Of a stretch of DNA of 64,000 bases, positions 1 to 9,759 are shown in pieces (the stretch's first letter is position 1; each line of letters opens with the position of its first letter). Under the pieces are notes generated by a model that ran no database searches, was not told the origin of the DNA, and saw only the letters and a program-made list of their open reading frames with translations. Source of the stretch: Rhodospirillum rubrum ATCC 11170 (GTDB lineage: Bacteria; Pseudomonadota; Alphaproteobacteria; Rhodospirillales; Rhodospirillaceae); NCBI RefSeq assembly GCF_000013085.1, contig NC_007643.1, forward strand, positions 4,288,826 to 4,352,825. Reading direction: 5' to 3'. Position numbers and translations under genes: made by a program.

Positions 1-1624
1 GGGCGAGGACCACCTGACGCAGCACCCCCGGCGGCGCCTTGGTCGGACCGCCAACCCCGGCCAGGGTCGACAGGGCGAGCAGGACGGTTTCGCCGGTCGC
101 CCGCCGCGCCGCCGCCGCGCCCAGGCGGTCAAGCGACACCGCCGGGTTCATCAGGATCGCCGCCGGATTGGCCGGAAAAGCGCCGTCGATGTCGCCTTGG
201 TTGGCCAGGCGGTCCATCGTCACCAGCGAGGCCAGACCGCCCTGCCCGCGAAACAGGTCGCGGCTGTTGGCCTGAAGCAGGCGCACCCAGGGGCCGGCGG
301 CGCGAATGTCGCCCACCCCATAGAACGCCCGGGCGATCTCCGGGGCGGCGGCCAAGGCCCCATCAAGCACCAGCATCTCGCGCAGCGACGGCAGCAGGGC
401 GCGGACCATCGACAGATAAAGCCCGCCATCGCGCTGGCGCAGGCCGCGCAGCAACTCGGCCGCGGCATTGGCCTTGGCCACGGGATCGCGCAAGGCGCGC
501 ACGGCCTGGAAAGCCTGGGCGCGGGCCAGGGGCGTGCCCTCGGTCAGCAGGGTCGACAGGATCTTGGTGCGGTCGGCGGCGCGGATCGGGGTGTCGCCAT
601 ACAGATAGGCCAGGGCATCGGCGGGCAAGGCGCCGCCGGCTTCGGCCCGTTCGGCGCTGGCCAGCCGCTGTGCCGGCGGCGTTGGCGCCGAGAGCGCGAT
701 CGCCCGGTCGAGCCAGGGGGTGGGGGGCGAGGCGGCTTCCGCCGGAATCGGCTGATCGGCGCCGCGATAAAGGGCGATGGTCAGGGCGTCGAAAGCCGTC
801 GGCTTGCGCGGCTTGCCCTTGGCCAGCTTGCCCATGCGCTCGGCCAGGATGAAGAAGCCTTCGTCCTTGATGCCCTGCTCGCGCAGCATCGCCATGCCCA
901 AAGCCGCCTGTTCGGGCTTGCCCGCCTGCAGCTGGCAGAAGATCTGCAGCTTGTGCCAGAAAACGTCATCCTCGACGGCCAAGGGGGTCGCCGTCGGCGG
1001 CGGATTGGCGGTGGGCTGGCAGGCCTGCTCGGGGTGACTTTGTATCAGCAGGGCTTCGGCGCGCCGGCGGGCCAGGGCCGGGGTCAGGGATTGCGCCGGC
1101 AAAGCCTCGACCAGGGCGACCACCTCGGCGGGGAAACCATAGCGGCCGAGCAGATCGACCCGGCGCAGCAGCAGGCTATCGGCGGGCGCGGCGCCGCTGG
1201 CGGCCGGCGGATTGGCCGAGCTGAGCAGCAATCGGCGGGTCAGATCGGCCATGGCGCGCGAGGCCAGGGCCGGGGGCAGGCCATCAAGCAGAGCCAGGGC
1301 GCCTTGCAGACCGAGGCCCTGCCACAGGGCCGGTCCCAAGCCGCCTTCGGCCGGGGCGAGCAGACCCAGGCCATCGGCGCTGGGCGCCCCCAGATCCTGC
1401 ATGAGGATGCCCTGGCGTCCCGGGCGGGCCGCACCGAAGGGCCCGGCGAGCGGCGGCGCCCCGGCCGAGCGGCTTCCCGCCGAGCCCGGCGTCAACGGAT
1501 AGGGGGATTGGGCCAGACCGGGCGCGGCGGCGATCAGGGTGCCGGCCACGGCCAGGGCGCAAGCCACGGGTCCCGTGCGGCGGCGGGCGGCGGCGAAACG
1601 GCGGACTCGTTTAGAACCGGTCAT
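1..1624 (-). CDS. Secreted alanine-rich hypothetical protein, 3' end outside window
   Basis: An open frame runs from an ATG at 1622-1624 down to base 1 with no stop, so about 541 residues are visible and the C-terminus is missing. Residues 1-39 look like a signal peptide: an Arg-rich start, a hydrophobic stretch around residues 20-33, and a likely cleavage after Ala-Pro-Gly-Leu-Ala-Gln. The rest is rich in Ala, Leu, Gly and Pro, with helical stretches that could be TPR-like, and I recognise no catalytic motif. The start lies inside the 3' end of the upstream 44-residue gene (14-base overlap), so the two are probably co-transcribed. Codon use fits the chromosome, and the glycine-rich plus-strand frame over it is its shadow. 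The function is unknown to me; it is probably a periplasmic protein conserved among relatives. Confidence 0.72.
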   Translation of the reverse strand, partial: MTGSKRVRRFAAARRRTGPVACALAVAGTLIAAAPGLAQSPYPLTPGSAGSRSAGAPPLAGPFGAARPGRQGILMQDLGAPSADGLGLLAPAEGGLGPALWQGLGLQGALALLDGLPPALASRAMADLTRRLLLSSANPPAASGAAPADSLLLRRVDLLGRYGFPAEVVALVEALPAQSLTPALARRRAEALLIQSHPEQACQPTANPPPTATPLAVEDDVFWHKLQIFCQLQAGKPEQAALGMAMLREQGIKDEGFFILAERMGKLAKGKPRKPTAFDALTIALYRGADQPIPAEAASPPTPWLDRAIALSAPTPPAQRLASAERAEAGGALPADALAYLYGDTPIRAADRTKILSTLLTEGTPLARAQAFQAVRALRDPVAKANAAAELLRGLRQRDGGLYLSMVRALLPSLREMLVLDGALAAAPEIARAFYGVGDIRAAGPWVRLLQANSRDLFRGQGGLASLVTMDRLANQGDIDGAFPANPAAILMNPAVSLDRLGAAAARRATGETVLLALSTLAGVGGPTKAPPGVLRQVVLA

Positions 1625-1745
1625 TCGGGATAACCTTTTCCACCGTCTGGCGGGGCGGCGCCCCATCAAGTCCGGCCAGGGTGACGCCCAGCGCGATAAC
1701 GCCAAGCACGACAGCCAGGAGAATGAATCGGATCATGAAACGCAT
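1611..1745 (-). CDS. 44-residue single-pass membrane protein
   Basis: A short frame begins at the ATG at 1743-1745, with an alternative ATG three codons in. A hydrophobic segment at about residues 5-25 (Ile, Leu, Val, Ala rich) is followed by a polar tail of about 18 residues. This is the pattern of a small inner-membrane protein or an uncleaved signal anchor. Its last codons overlap the start of the large secreted protein downstream, which supports real translation and coupling. A purine-rich GGAAAG lies about 10 bases before the ATG. I recognise no family. It could help place or assemble the secreted neighbour, but that is inference only. Confidence 0.55.
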
Positions 1746-1963
1746 GGGGGGCTTTCCGGTTGAGGGGCCGGTTGAGAGGCCGGGACACAAGGGCATGCGG
1801 CGGCGGCGGGCGGGGGCCGAAAGGGGCCATTGCCCCTACCGTAAACCCGCCAAACCTTGTATTTAGTCCCGACCATGGCGAGAGGAAGGCAGTGTACCGG
1901 CTCCGTCGCGGGCGATCAACGTCGCCCGCCGTCCGTATCCGCGCCCCTCGTCGGGGGGTGGCG

Positions 1964-2548
1964 ATGAGAGGGATTGGCCGAATGATTGAAGCCGAGGAAA
2001 ACACCCTGGCACTGCCGCGCACCCTGGTTCTGGTCGGGCTGATGGGGGCGGGCAAAACCTGTATCGGCCGCCGTCTGGCCCAGATGGCCGGGGTGCCGTT
2101 CGTCGATGCCGATGTCGAGATCGAGCGCGCCGCCAAACGCACCATCGCCGAGATCTTCGCCACCTATGGCGAAAGCGAATTCCGCGCCCTGGAGCGGCGG
2201 GTGATGGCCCGGTTGCTGGCGGGGCGCACCTGCGTGCTGGCCACCGGCGGCGGCGCCTTCATGGCCGAAGACACCCGCGCCCTAATCCGCCTTCACGGGT
2301 TATCCTTGTGGCTGCGCGCCGATCTTGATCTTCTGGTCGCCCGCACCGCCGGACGAACCCACCGGCCGCTGCTCAATAACGGCGACGCGCGCGAAAAACT
2401 GGCCGAGCTGATGGCCAAGCGTCATCCTGTCTATGCCGAGGCCGATATCGTTTTCGATGCCCTTGACGAAAGCCAGGACGCCTCCGCCCTGCGGGTGCGC
2501 TCGTGCCTTCTTTCCTACCTCGCCGACCATGCGGAGACCGCCCCGTGA
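1964..2548 (+). CDS. aroK: Shikimate kinase
   Basis: This enzyme phosphorylates shikimate to shikimate 3-phosphate with ATP, the fifth step of the chorismate (aromatic amino acid) pathway in the cytoplasm. With the ATG at 1964 it has 194 residues. The P-loop GLMGAGKT is at residues 25-32, the shikimate-binding DAD at 48-50, a GGG substrate loop near 93-97, and the lid arginines in RTHRPLL near 132-138. The frame is open further upstream, but no homologous sequence is apparent there. An ATG at 1982 with GAGAGGG before it is an equally possible start. The stop overlaps the GTG of aroB by four bases, the usual aroKB arrangement. Confidence 0.95.
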
Positions 2549-3702
2549 GCCCAGACACAGCCGCCGATGCCGCCGCCGACCCCGCCTTGCAGTCGTCCGT
2601 TCTGACCGTTTCCCTGGGCGAGCGCAGCTATCCCATTCATATCGGCCCGGGCTTGCTGGGCCGCGCCGGGGCTTTGATCGCCCCCCTCTTGCGCAAGCCC
2701 CGGGTTTTCGTCGTCACCGATGCCACCGTCGCCGCGCTGCATCTCGATCCCTTGCTGGCCTCCCTCGGCGCGGCGGGCATTGCCCATGATCACGTCGTGC
2801 TGCCGGCCGGCGAGGCGACCAAAAGCTTTTCCCAGCTTGAAGAGCTGCTTGATCTTTTGCTGGCGGCGCGGTTCGAGCGCTCGACCACCCTGCTCGCCCT
2901 CGGCGGCGGGGTGATCGGCGATCTGGTCGGCTTCGCCGCCGCCATCTTGCTGCGCGGCGTCGATTTCATCCAGATCCCCACCACCTTGCTCGCCCAGGTC
3001 GACAGCAGCGTTGGCGGCAAGACCGGCATCAATACGGCCTATGGCAAGAATCTGGTCGGCGCCTTCCACCAGCCGCGTCTGGTGCTGGCCGACACCACCG
3101 TGCTGGATACCCTGCCCCGCCGCGAATTGCTGGCGGGCTATGGCGAGGTGGTCAAATACGGCGTCATCGATGATCCCGCCTTCTTCGACTGGCTTGAAGA
3201 GCATGGCTCCGCCCTGATCGCCGGTGACGGCGGGGCGCGCATCCACGCCGTTCTGACCGCCTGCCGCGCCAAGGCCCGGGTGGTCGCCGAGGACGAACGC
3301 GAAGGCGGACGCCGCGCCCTGCTCAACCTTGGCCACACCTTCGGCCACGCGCTGGAGGCCGAAACCGGCTTTGGTCCCACCTTGCTCCATGGCGAGGCGG
3401 TGGCCCTCGGCATGGTGATGGCCCTTGATCTGTCGGTGCGCCTGGGGCTGTGTCCGCCCGCCGACGCCGCCCGCTTGCGCGCCCATCTTGATCACGTCGG
3501 CCTGCCCACCGATCCCCGGCGTCTCGAGGGTGCCCCGGCCTGGAACGCCGAGCGCCTGCTGGCGGCGATGGATCACGACAAGAAGGTCGAGGATGGCAAG
3601 GTGACCTTCGTGCTGGCGCGCGGCATCGGCCGGTCGCTGCTGTGGCGCGAGGCCGATACGGCCAGCGTGCTCGCCACCCTGCGCGCCGCCGTGGCGCCCT
3701 GA
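2545..3702 (+). CDS. aroB: 3-dehydroquinate synthase
   Basis: AroB converts DAHP to 3-dehydroquinate using NAD and a divalent metal, the second step of the chorismate pathway. The GTG at 2545 overlaps the aroK stop (GTGA) and gives 385 residues, normal for the family plus a short N-terminal extension. NAD-binding [11 protein letters not shown] starts near residue 123, [19 protein letters not shown] near 146, and the metal ligands are visible as Glu in YGEVVKYG, His in GHTFGHALE (near 263) and His in [10 protein letters not shown]. The gene downstream is a degraded CBS/CorC-like gene only 22 bases away, probably once part of the same operon. Confidence 0.97.
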
Positions 3703-3724
3703 GGGCGGGGCCGGGCAAAGGGCG

Positions 3725-4617
3725 ATGGTGGTCATCGGCAAGGGCATCGGTCGGGTTCTAAGGGCTTGGCGCGGCGGCCGGCGCCACAAACCGGGCAAGG
3801 GATCTTCGGCCGAGGCGCTGTCGGATCTGCGCGGGGCGATCGATCAGCACGCCTCGCCCGACTCGGGCCGATTGGTGCGCAACGAACGGGCGATGCTGCG
3901 CAGTATCCTTGATCTGGCCGATGTCAAACTGGGCGATGTCCTGGTCCACCGCTCCGATGTCGCCTCGGTTAATGCCGATCTGGCGACCAGCGAGATCGTC
4001 GAGCAGGTGCTGGCCAGTCCGTTCACCCGCATGCCGCTGTGGCGCGAGCGCAAGGACAACATCATCGGCGTACTGCACACCAAGGCCCTGTTGCGCGCCG
4101 TTCAGGCCCATACCGGGCCGATCGACAGCCTGCGGGCCGCCGCCTTGGCGGCGCCGCCGTGGTTCGTTCCCGATACCACCACCCTGCTGGGCCAGCTTCA
4201 GGCCTTTCGCCAGCGCCATGAGCATTTCGCCGTGGTTGTCGATGAATACGGCACCCTGCGCGGCATCGTGACCCTGGAGGATATCCTGGAAGAGATCGTC
4301 GGCGATATTTCCGACGAGCACGATGTGAGCGTGAGCGGTGTCCGCCCCAGGGCGATGGCGGTTTCCTGGTCAACGGCGAGGTCTCGCTGCGCGATCTCAA
4401 CCGGCGCTTCGACTGGAGCCTGCCCGACGAGACGGCGGCGACCCTCGCCGGTCTGGTGATTCGCGAGTCGCGGTCGATTCCCCAGGCCGGACAGGTCTTC
4501 CGCTTCCATGGTTTTACGTTCGAGGTGGTCAAACGCGTGAGAAACCGGATTTCCCAGATCAAGATTCTTCCGCCGCCCGTTCGACCGGAAGACCCCTGGA
4601 AAGACCCGGAAATATAG
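3725..4617 (+). pseudogene. CorC/HlyC (CNNM-type) CBS protein, frameshifted and lacking its membrane domain
   Basis: The first frame from 3725 encodes a CBS pair (about residues 60-195, ending VTLEDILEEIVGDISDEHD), then turns into out-of-frame Arg/Ser-rich sequence that stops at 4459. From about 4348 the -1 frame continues with a clear CorC_HlyC domain: DGGFLVNGEVSLRDLN, then FDWSLPDETAATLAGL, ending in TAG at 4615-4617. One extra base in the CCCC run at 4345-4348 would join both parts into one protein. Close relatives of the aroB-adjacent gene carry an N-terminal DUF21/CNNM membrane domain. Here only 22 bases separate aroB from the soluble linker, so that domain seems deleted as well. The alternatives are a sequencing error at the C run and a soluble CorC-like protein like the intact one at 32422. 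Confidence 0.72.
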
Positions 4618-4746
4618 ACCTTGTCCAGATCCTGGCGTTTTCTTGGCTTTTTGTCTGCCGCTGCTTCTTGTTCGACCCTTCCGGTGGGATTACCTTCTGG
4701 ATTAAGGGCAGATCGGACTGAACCGGATCGCTGGGAGGCAAGGGCC

Positions 4747-5193
4747 ATGCAACGCAGGATCGTTCCCGATGTCGTGCGGGATCAAACCATCTTTTTCGTC
4801 TCGGCCGAGACGACGGCGCGGGAGGTCGCGCGGACCCTTGCCGATAACAAGATCGCCGCCGTCGTCGTTATGGAGGACGGTGTCCTCAAGGGCATTATCA
4901 CCGAACGCGACGTCACCGCCCGGCTGGTCGCCAAAGGTGGCGATCCCGACAGCGTGATGGCGAGGGCGATCATGACCCCCGATCCCGATACCCTGGCCCC
5001 CGAGGATACGGCCGAGGATGCCCTGCGCATGATGCGCCTCCGCGGCTATCGCCATCTGCCGGTGGTCGATGGAGAGGGAGTGGTTGGCATGGTCTCGATT
5101 CGCGATCTTTACGCGGTGGTGACCGACCAGCTTGAACGCGACATGAAGACCCACGAATCCTTCATTTACGGGGAGCAGTACGGCATCAGCTGA
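4747..5193 (+). CDS. Tandem CBS-domain protein
   Basis: This 148-residue protein is almost entirely two CBS motifs (about residues 10-68 and 75-135), a Bateman module that binds adenine nucleotides such as AMP, ATP or SAM. Typical signatures are GIITERDVTARLV and GMVSIRDLYAVV, with a conserved ITERD turn in the first repeat. The ATG at 4747 has GGGAGG about 10 bases upstream. There is no fused enzyme or membrane part, so it probably acts as a stand-alone sensor or regulatory subunit. The partner is unknown. The 129 bases between the degraded gene upstream and this start could hold its promoter. Confidence 0.85.
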   Translation: MQRRIVPDVVRDQTIFFVSAETTAREVARTLADNKIAAVVVMEDGVLKGIITERDVTARLVAKGGDPDSVMARAIMTPDPDTLAPEDTAEDALRMMRLRGYRHLPVVDGEGVVGMVSIRDLYAVVTDQLERDMKTHESFIYGEQYGIS

Positions 5194-5273
5194 TATCCCC
5201 CTTTGTTTCTTTTTTGGCACGGGCAAGTCGGGGCGGCGCTTCGGCTTGCCTTGTTTTTGGAGCACCCCCGTCC

Positions 5274-5846
5274 ATGCCTTTGCCCACCCCGGCGCCCCGC
5301 CGGCCCCTTCACCACCGCACCATCGACTGTGTCGGCTACGAACGCGACGATGGTCTGTGGGATATCGAAGGGCATCTGGTCGATACCAAAACCTATGACA
5401 TCGCCAATCACGACCGCAACGGCATCGCCGCCGGCGAACCCCTCCATGGCATGGGGCTGCGCCTGACCATCGATCTTGATCTGCGCATCCACGCCGTGGC
5501 GGCGGCCACCGATCACGCCCCCTTCCACCAATGCCCGGAGGTGGCGGATCATTTCCAGCGGCTGGTCGGCCTGACCATCGGGCCGGGCTTTCGCGGCAAG
5601 GTGCGCGAGCGTCTGGGCGGAGCCGAGGGCTGCACCCATCTGGTGGAGCTTCTGGGGCCGCTGTCGACGGTGGCTTTCCAGACCCTGCTGAAAGCGCGCA
5701 CGACCCGGCGCAAGGACGAGGGCAAGGCCGACGAGGACGTGTTCTCGTTGCTCAACAGTTGCCACGCCCTGCGCATGGACGGCCCGGTGGTTGCCCGCGA
5801 ATGGCCCGATTACGCCGTGCCGGCGAAAAACAGGGCCGGCGGGTGA
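5274..5846 (+). CDS. DUF2889 family protein
   Basis: This 190-residue cytoplasmic protein matches the DUF2889 pattern as I recall it: HHRTIDCVGYERDDGLWDIEG near the N-terminus, then GEPLHGMGLRLTIDLDL, and a Cys-containing GAEGCTHLVELLG segment around residue 120. The start was placed at the ATG at 5274, with GGAG about 12 bases upstream, because the longer frame from 5214 adds only low-quality sequence. The function of the family is not established. It stands alone, with 146 bases before rplY. Confidence 0.8.
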   Translation: MPLPTPAPRRPLHHRTIDCVGYERDDGLWDIEGHLVDTKTYDIANHDRNGIAAGEPLHGMGLRLTIDLDLRIHAVAAATDHAPFHQCPEVADHFQRLVGLTIGPGFRGKVRERLGGAEGCTHLVELLGPLSTVAFQTLLKARTTRRKDEGKADEDVFSLLNSCHALRMDGPVVAREWPDYAVPAKNRAGG

Positions 5847-5992
5847 GGGATTGGCGCCCTTGCTTCCTTGCCATCCCCGGCTGGGCGGTGTACACGGATC
5901 CCCTCTCGCCGCCGGACATCCGGACGGCGTGATCGGCGCTGGCACCCCTGGAGGCCAGGTCGACAGGACAACGTTTTTTACGGAGCAGTCAT

Positions 5993-6625
5993 ATGTCTGA
6001 CATCGGTACCCTTTCCGCGAAGGGTCGCGACCGGGCAGGTAAGGGGGCAGCCCGCGCCACACGTAGAGAAGGCCAGGTTCCGGCCGTGATCTATGGTGGC
6101 CGGCAAGATCCCGTCCTGCTGTCCCTGGCCCCCCGCCTGATCCACACCGAAATGCGCAAGGCCGGTTTTTCGTCGCGCCTGTTCGACCTCACGGTCGAAG
6201 GCGGCGAGACCCACCGCGTGATGGTGCAGGACGTGCAGTTTCATCCGGTCACCGACATGCCGATCCATGTCGACTTCCTGCGTATCGGCAAGGATACGGA
6301 AGTCACGGTCGCCATCCCCGTCCACTTCATCAATGAAACGGCCTCGCCGGGTCTGAAGCGCGGCGGCGTGCTCAATGTCGTGCGTCACGAGATCGAGGTC
6401 CATGGCCGTCCCGACGCCCTGCCCGACTTCTTCGAAGTCGATCTGACCGGCGCCGAAGTCGGCGATTCGATCCACGTTGGCGTCGTCAAGATCCCCGAGG
6501 GCGTGCGTCCGGTGATCGCCGAGCGCGATTTCACCATCTGCACGATCGCCGCTCCGTCGGGCTTGAAGTCTGAAGAAGCCGCCGCCGGGGAAGCCGCCGC
6601 CGCCGCCGCCACTCCCGCGGCGTAA
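5993..6625 (+). CDS. rplY: 50S ribosomal protein bL25, general stress Ctc type
   Basis: This 210-residue protein binds 5S rRNA in the large subunit. It has an N-terminal L25 beta-barrel (about 1-92, including GQVPAVIYGG and VQDVQFHPVTDMPIHVDFLR), a C-terminal TL5/Ctc domain (about 95-185) and a low-complexity Ala-rich tail. The ATG follows ACGGAGCAGTCAT, giving a good ribosome site. It is followed after 27 bases by pth and then ychF, the widespread rplY-pth-ychF order in proteobacteria, so the three are probably one transcript. Confidence 0.96.
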   Translation: MSDIGTLSAKGRDRAGKGAARATRREGQVPAVIYGGRQDPVLLSLAPRLIHTEMRKAGFSSRLFDLTVEGGETHRVMVQDVQFHPVTDMPIHVDFLRIGKDTEVTVAIPVHFINETASPGLKRGGVLNVVRHEIEVHGRPDALPDFFEVDLTGAEVGDSIHVGVVKIPEGVRPVIAERDFTICTIAAPSGLKSEEAAAGEAAAAAATPAA

Positions 6626-6652
6626 CGTCCTCTGCCGGAAGGATCCGTTGCG

Positions 6653-7384
6653 ATGAAGCTTGTGGTGGGACTGGGCAATCCCGGCCCCCGCTATGCGGGA
6701 AATCGCCATAACGTCGGCTTCATGGCCGTCGCCGCCTTGGCGCGACGGCACGGAATCGGACCCTTCCGGCGCAAGTTCCAGGCCCAGGTCGCCGACGGCC
6801 AGATCGCCGGCGCCCGCCTGCTGCTGCTGGCGCCCGAGACGTTCATGAACGCCTCGGGCCAGGCGGTGGGGGAAGCCGCCCGCTTTCACAAGATCGCCCC
6901 CGAAGACATCATCGTGCTTCACGACGAGCTTGATCTCGCCCCGGGCAAGATCAAGGTCAAGCAAGGTGGCGGCGCCGGCGGTCATAACGGCATCCGCGAT
7001 ATCGAGGCCCACCTTGGCCCGGCCTTCTGGCGGGTGCGCCTGGGCATCGGCCATCCCGGCCACAAGGACCGGGTTCTGACTTACGTGCTGGGCGATTTCG
7101 CCAAGGCCGAGGAAGACTGGCTGGCGCCGATGCTTGACGCGGTGGCCGATCACTTCGCCCTGATGCTGGAAGGCCGGCCGGCCGATTTCATGTCCAAAGT
7201 GGCGGCCCAGACCCGGCCCGCCGAAAAGGCCAAGCCGCTAGCGACGGCCAAACCCAAAGAGGGGGAGGCGCGCACGTCCGGGGGATCGGTGGCCGAGGTC
7301 GGCGCCCCACCCCCCTCTCCTACGGGTCTTGCCGCAGCGCTCGCCGAGGCCCTCGACCGTAAAAGCCAGAAAGGGAACGGCTGA
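6653..7384 (+). CDS. pth: Peptidyl-tRNA hydrolase
   Basis: Pth releases tRNA from peptidyl-tRNAs that drop off the ribosome. Visible family residues are Asn9 in GLGNPG, the catalytic His19 in the RHNVGF region, Asp in [11 protein letters not shown] near 93, and the Asn of GGHNGIRD near 113. The enzyme core takes about 190 residues. The remaining 50 or so are a Lys/Ala/Glu/Pro-rich extension, longer than in E. coli and likely disordered. The ATG at 6653 has GGAAGGATC upstream. The ychF ATG lies three bases after the stop. Confidence 0.96.
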   Translation: MKLVVGLGNPGPRYAGNRHNVGFMAVAALARRHGIGPFRRKFQAQVADGQIAGARLLLLAPETFMNASGQAVGEAARFHKIAPEDIIVLHDELDLAPGKIKVKQGGGAGGHNGIRDIEAHLGPAFWRVRLGIGHPGHKDRVLTYVLGDFAKAEEDWLAPMLDAVADHFALMLEGRPADFMSKVAAQTRPAEKAKPLATAKPKEGEARTSGGSVAEVGAPPPSPTGLAAALAEALDRKSQKGNG

Positions 7385-7387
7385 GCC

Positions 7388-8491
7388 ATGGGATTCAAAT
7401 GCGGCATCGTTGGTCTGCCCAACGTCGGCAAATCGACTCTTTTCAACGCCCTGACCTCGACCGCCGCCGCCCAGGCGGCCAATTTTCCCTTTTGCACCAT
7501 CGAGCCCAATGTCGGGCGGGTGGCGGTGCCCGATCCGCGGCTTGATACCCTGGTCGAGATCGGCAAAAGCGCCAATAAGGTGCCGACCCAGCTTGAATTC
7601 GTCGATATCGCCGGTTTGGTGCGCGGCGCCTCGAAGGGCGAGGGGCTGGGCAACCAGTTCCTGGCCAATATCCGCGAGGTCGACGCCATCGTCCATGTGC
7701 TGCGCTGCTTTGAAGACGGCGACATCACTCATGTCGATGGCTCGGTCGATCCCTTGCGCGATGCCGAGACGGTCGAGACCGAGCTGATGCTGGCCGACTT
7801 GGAAAGCCTGGAAAAGCGCCATTACAATCTGTCCAAGAAGGCCAAGGGCGGCGATATGGACGCCAAGGCGCTGATTGGCGTGATCGAGCCGGCGCTCGAG
7901 GCCTTGCGCGCGGGCAAGACGGCGCGCACCGTCGCCCCGCGCGATGCCGAGGAGCGCAAGCTGTTCGCCCAGCTTCAGCTTCTCACCTCCAAGCCGGTGC
8001 TGTACGTCTGCAATGTCGAGGAGGCCTCGGCCGCTTCGGGCAACGCGCTGTCGGCCAAGGTCGCCGATCAGGCGGCCAAGGAAGGCGCCCTGGCCGTGGT
8101 CATCAGCGCCGCCATCGAATCCGAGGTCGCCCAGCTTGAAGAAGAAGCCGAGAAGGCCGAGTTCCTGGAAAGCCTCGGTCTCGCGGAAACCGGCCTGACC
8201 CGGGTGATCCGCGCCGGCTATGACCTGCTGGAGCTGATCACCTTCTTTACTTGCGGCCCCAAGGAAGCCCGCGCCTGGACGGTGCGGCGCGGGTCGCGCG
8301 CCCCCCAGGCCGCCGGCGTCATCCATAGCGATTTCGAACGCGGCTTCATCCGCGCCGAAACCATCGCCTATGCCGATTACATCGCCCAGGGCGGCGAAAG
8401 CGGCGCCAAGGAAGCGGGCAAGATGCGCTCGGAAGGCAAGGACTACGTGGTCCAGGACGGCGACGTCTTCCTGTTCCGCTTCAACGTCTAA
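7388..8491 (+). CDS. ychF: Obg-family ATPase/GTPase YchF
   Basis: At 367 residues this is a full-length YchF/OLA1 protein, a ribosome-associated P-loop NTPase that prefers ATP. It shows [12 protein letters not shown] (G1, residues 8-19), [19 protein letters not shown] (G3), the altered NVEEAS G4 region that explains ATP preference in the family, and a C-terminal TGS domain ([14 protein letters not shown] onward). It closes the rplY-pth-ychF group. The next gene starts 84 bases downstream with its own strong ribosome site and belongs to a different, accessory-type cassette. Confidence 0.97.
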   Translation: MGFKCGIVGLPNVGKSTLFNALTSTAAAQAANFPFCTIEPNVGRVAVPDPRLDTLVEIGKSANKVPTQLEFVDIAGLVRGASKGEGLGNQFLANIREVDAIVHVLRCFEDGDITHVDGSVDPLRDAETVETELMLADLESLEKRHYNLSKKAKGGDMDAKALIGVIEPALEALRAGKTARTVAPRDAEERKLFAQLQLLTSKPVLYVCNVEEASAASGNALSAKVADQAAKEGALAVVISAAIESEVAQLEEEAEKAEFLESLGLAETGLTRVIRAGYDLLELITFFTCGPKEARAWTVRRGSRAPQAAGVIHSDFERGFIRAETIAYADYIAQGGESGAKEAGKMRSEGKDYVVQDGDVFLFRFNV

Positions 8492-8574
8492 GGACTATTG
8501 GCCGATCTCGGCATCGTTGAGGTCGGCCAAGCATCTGAACACGGCCGTTTTAAGCTAGGCTGAAGGAGGGCGCG

Positions 8575-9759
8575 GTGCTGATCAAATCGATCAAACTGAC
8601 CAATATCCTGAGCTTCGGCGAGGCGGCCGAGACCATCGAGCTTCGCCCGCTCAATGTGGTGATCGGCCCCAATGGTTCGGGAAAATCGAACCTGATCGCG
8701 GCGATCGAGCTGTTTCGCGCCTTGCCAAAGGACGCGCCCGCCTTCTTTCGGAGGGAGGGCGGTATCCATGATTGGTTGTGGAAGGGGGGCGAAATCCCCC
8801 CGGTGGCGACCATTGAGAGTGTCTTCGACGAAAAAGGCCCCTTGAGCGGCCTGCGGTATGCCCTGCGCTTCACGGTGGTCGGTCAGCATTTCGAGATCAT
8901 CGAGGAACGGATCGAAGAGGAAGCCGCTGAAGGTGCTCAGACGCCTCCCCCGTACCATTTCAAGGATGGCCGCGGTGCTCTCAGAGCTCTCCTAGCCAAT
9001 GAGGGAGAGATTAAGGCTTGGTCCTTTGTCATTCCGAGTGAGATCGATCCGACCCAATCTATCCTGGCCCAGCGCAAGGATCCCCATCAATACCCCGAAC
9101 TTACTTCCCTCGGGGCGGTCCTTCCGACAATGCGCTGCTATCGCGAGTGGACCATGGGGCCGCAGAGCCCGCCACGCCAAGACCAGAAGACCGATCTTCG
9201 CAACGATTATCTCGACCCTTATGGCGCCGGCAATCTGGCCTTGGTTCTGCAGCGGTTGGGCAATAAGCCCGCGCTCAAGAAACGCTTCCTGGAAGCCCTT
9301 CGCCTTCTCTACGAGGGAATCGATGATTACGGCGTGACGATCGAAGGCGGAACCTCGCAGATTTTTTTCCACGAAGGCGGGCGTTTTACCATCCCGGCGA
9401 GCCGGCTTTCCGATGGCACCCTACGCTATCTGTGTTTGCTGGCCATCCTTCTCGATCCCGCGCCGCCGCCGCTTCTGTGTATCGAAGAGCCGGAATTGGG
9501 GCTCCATCCCGATATTCTGCCGACCCTCGCCGATCTGCTCAAAGAGGCGTCGGAACGGACCCAGGTGATCGTGACCACCCATTCCGACGGGCTGGTCGAC
9601 GCCATGACCGATCGGCCCGAAGCCGTGCTGATCGCCGAAAAAAACGAAAACGGAACCACCCTGACCCGGCTTGATGGCGAAACGCTCAAGCCCTGGCTGG
9701 CGAAATATCGCCTGGGCGAGCTTTGGACCCGTGGTGGAATCGGCGGCACGCGATGGTGA
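8575..9759 (+). CDS. AAA_21/OLD-like ABC-type ATPase, putative defence sensor
   Basis: This 394-residue single-domain ATPase is related to RecF/SMC/OLD proteins. Its motifs are the Walker A GPNGSGKSN (residues 31-39), an ABC-like signature SDGTLRYLCLLAILL near 280, the Walker B CIEEPELGLHPD near 302, and the H-loop VTTHSDGLVDAM near 334. The GTG at 8575 follows AAGGAGGGCGCG, a strong ribosome site. The last seven bases overlap the ATG of the TOPRIM-like gene behind it, so the two products are probably made together and may form a complex. This pairing is the plan of OLD, RloA/RloB and PARIS (AriA/AriB) anti-phage modules. The overall assignment to phage defence is inference; the ATPase class is clear. 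Confidence 0.88.
   Translation: MLIKSIKLTNILSFGEAAETIELRPLNVVIGPNGSGKSNLIAAIELFRALPKDAPAFFRREGGIHDWLWKGGEIPPVATIESVFDEKGPLSGLRYALRFTVVGQHFEIIEERIEEEAAEGAQTPPPYHFKDGRGALRALLANEGEIKAWSFVIPSEIDPTQSILAQRKDPHQYPELTSLGAVLPTMRCYREWTMGPQSPPRQDQKTDLRNDYLDPYGAGNLALVLQRLGNKPALKKRFLEALRLLYEGIDDYGVTIEGGTSQIFFHEGGRFTIPASRLSDGTLRYLCLLAILLDPAPPPLLCIEEPELGLHPDILPTLADLLKEASERTQVIVTTHSDGLVDAMTDRPEAVLIAEKNENGTTLTRLDGETLKPWLAKYRLGELWTRGGIGGTRW

Noticed and set aside
197..1633. A 478-residue Gly/Gln/Arg-rich plus-strand frame
   Set aside because: It is the antisense shadow of the secreted protein on the minus strand, which has a signal peptide and normal composition.
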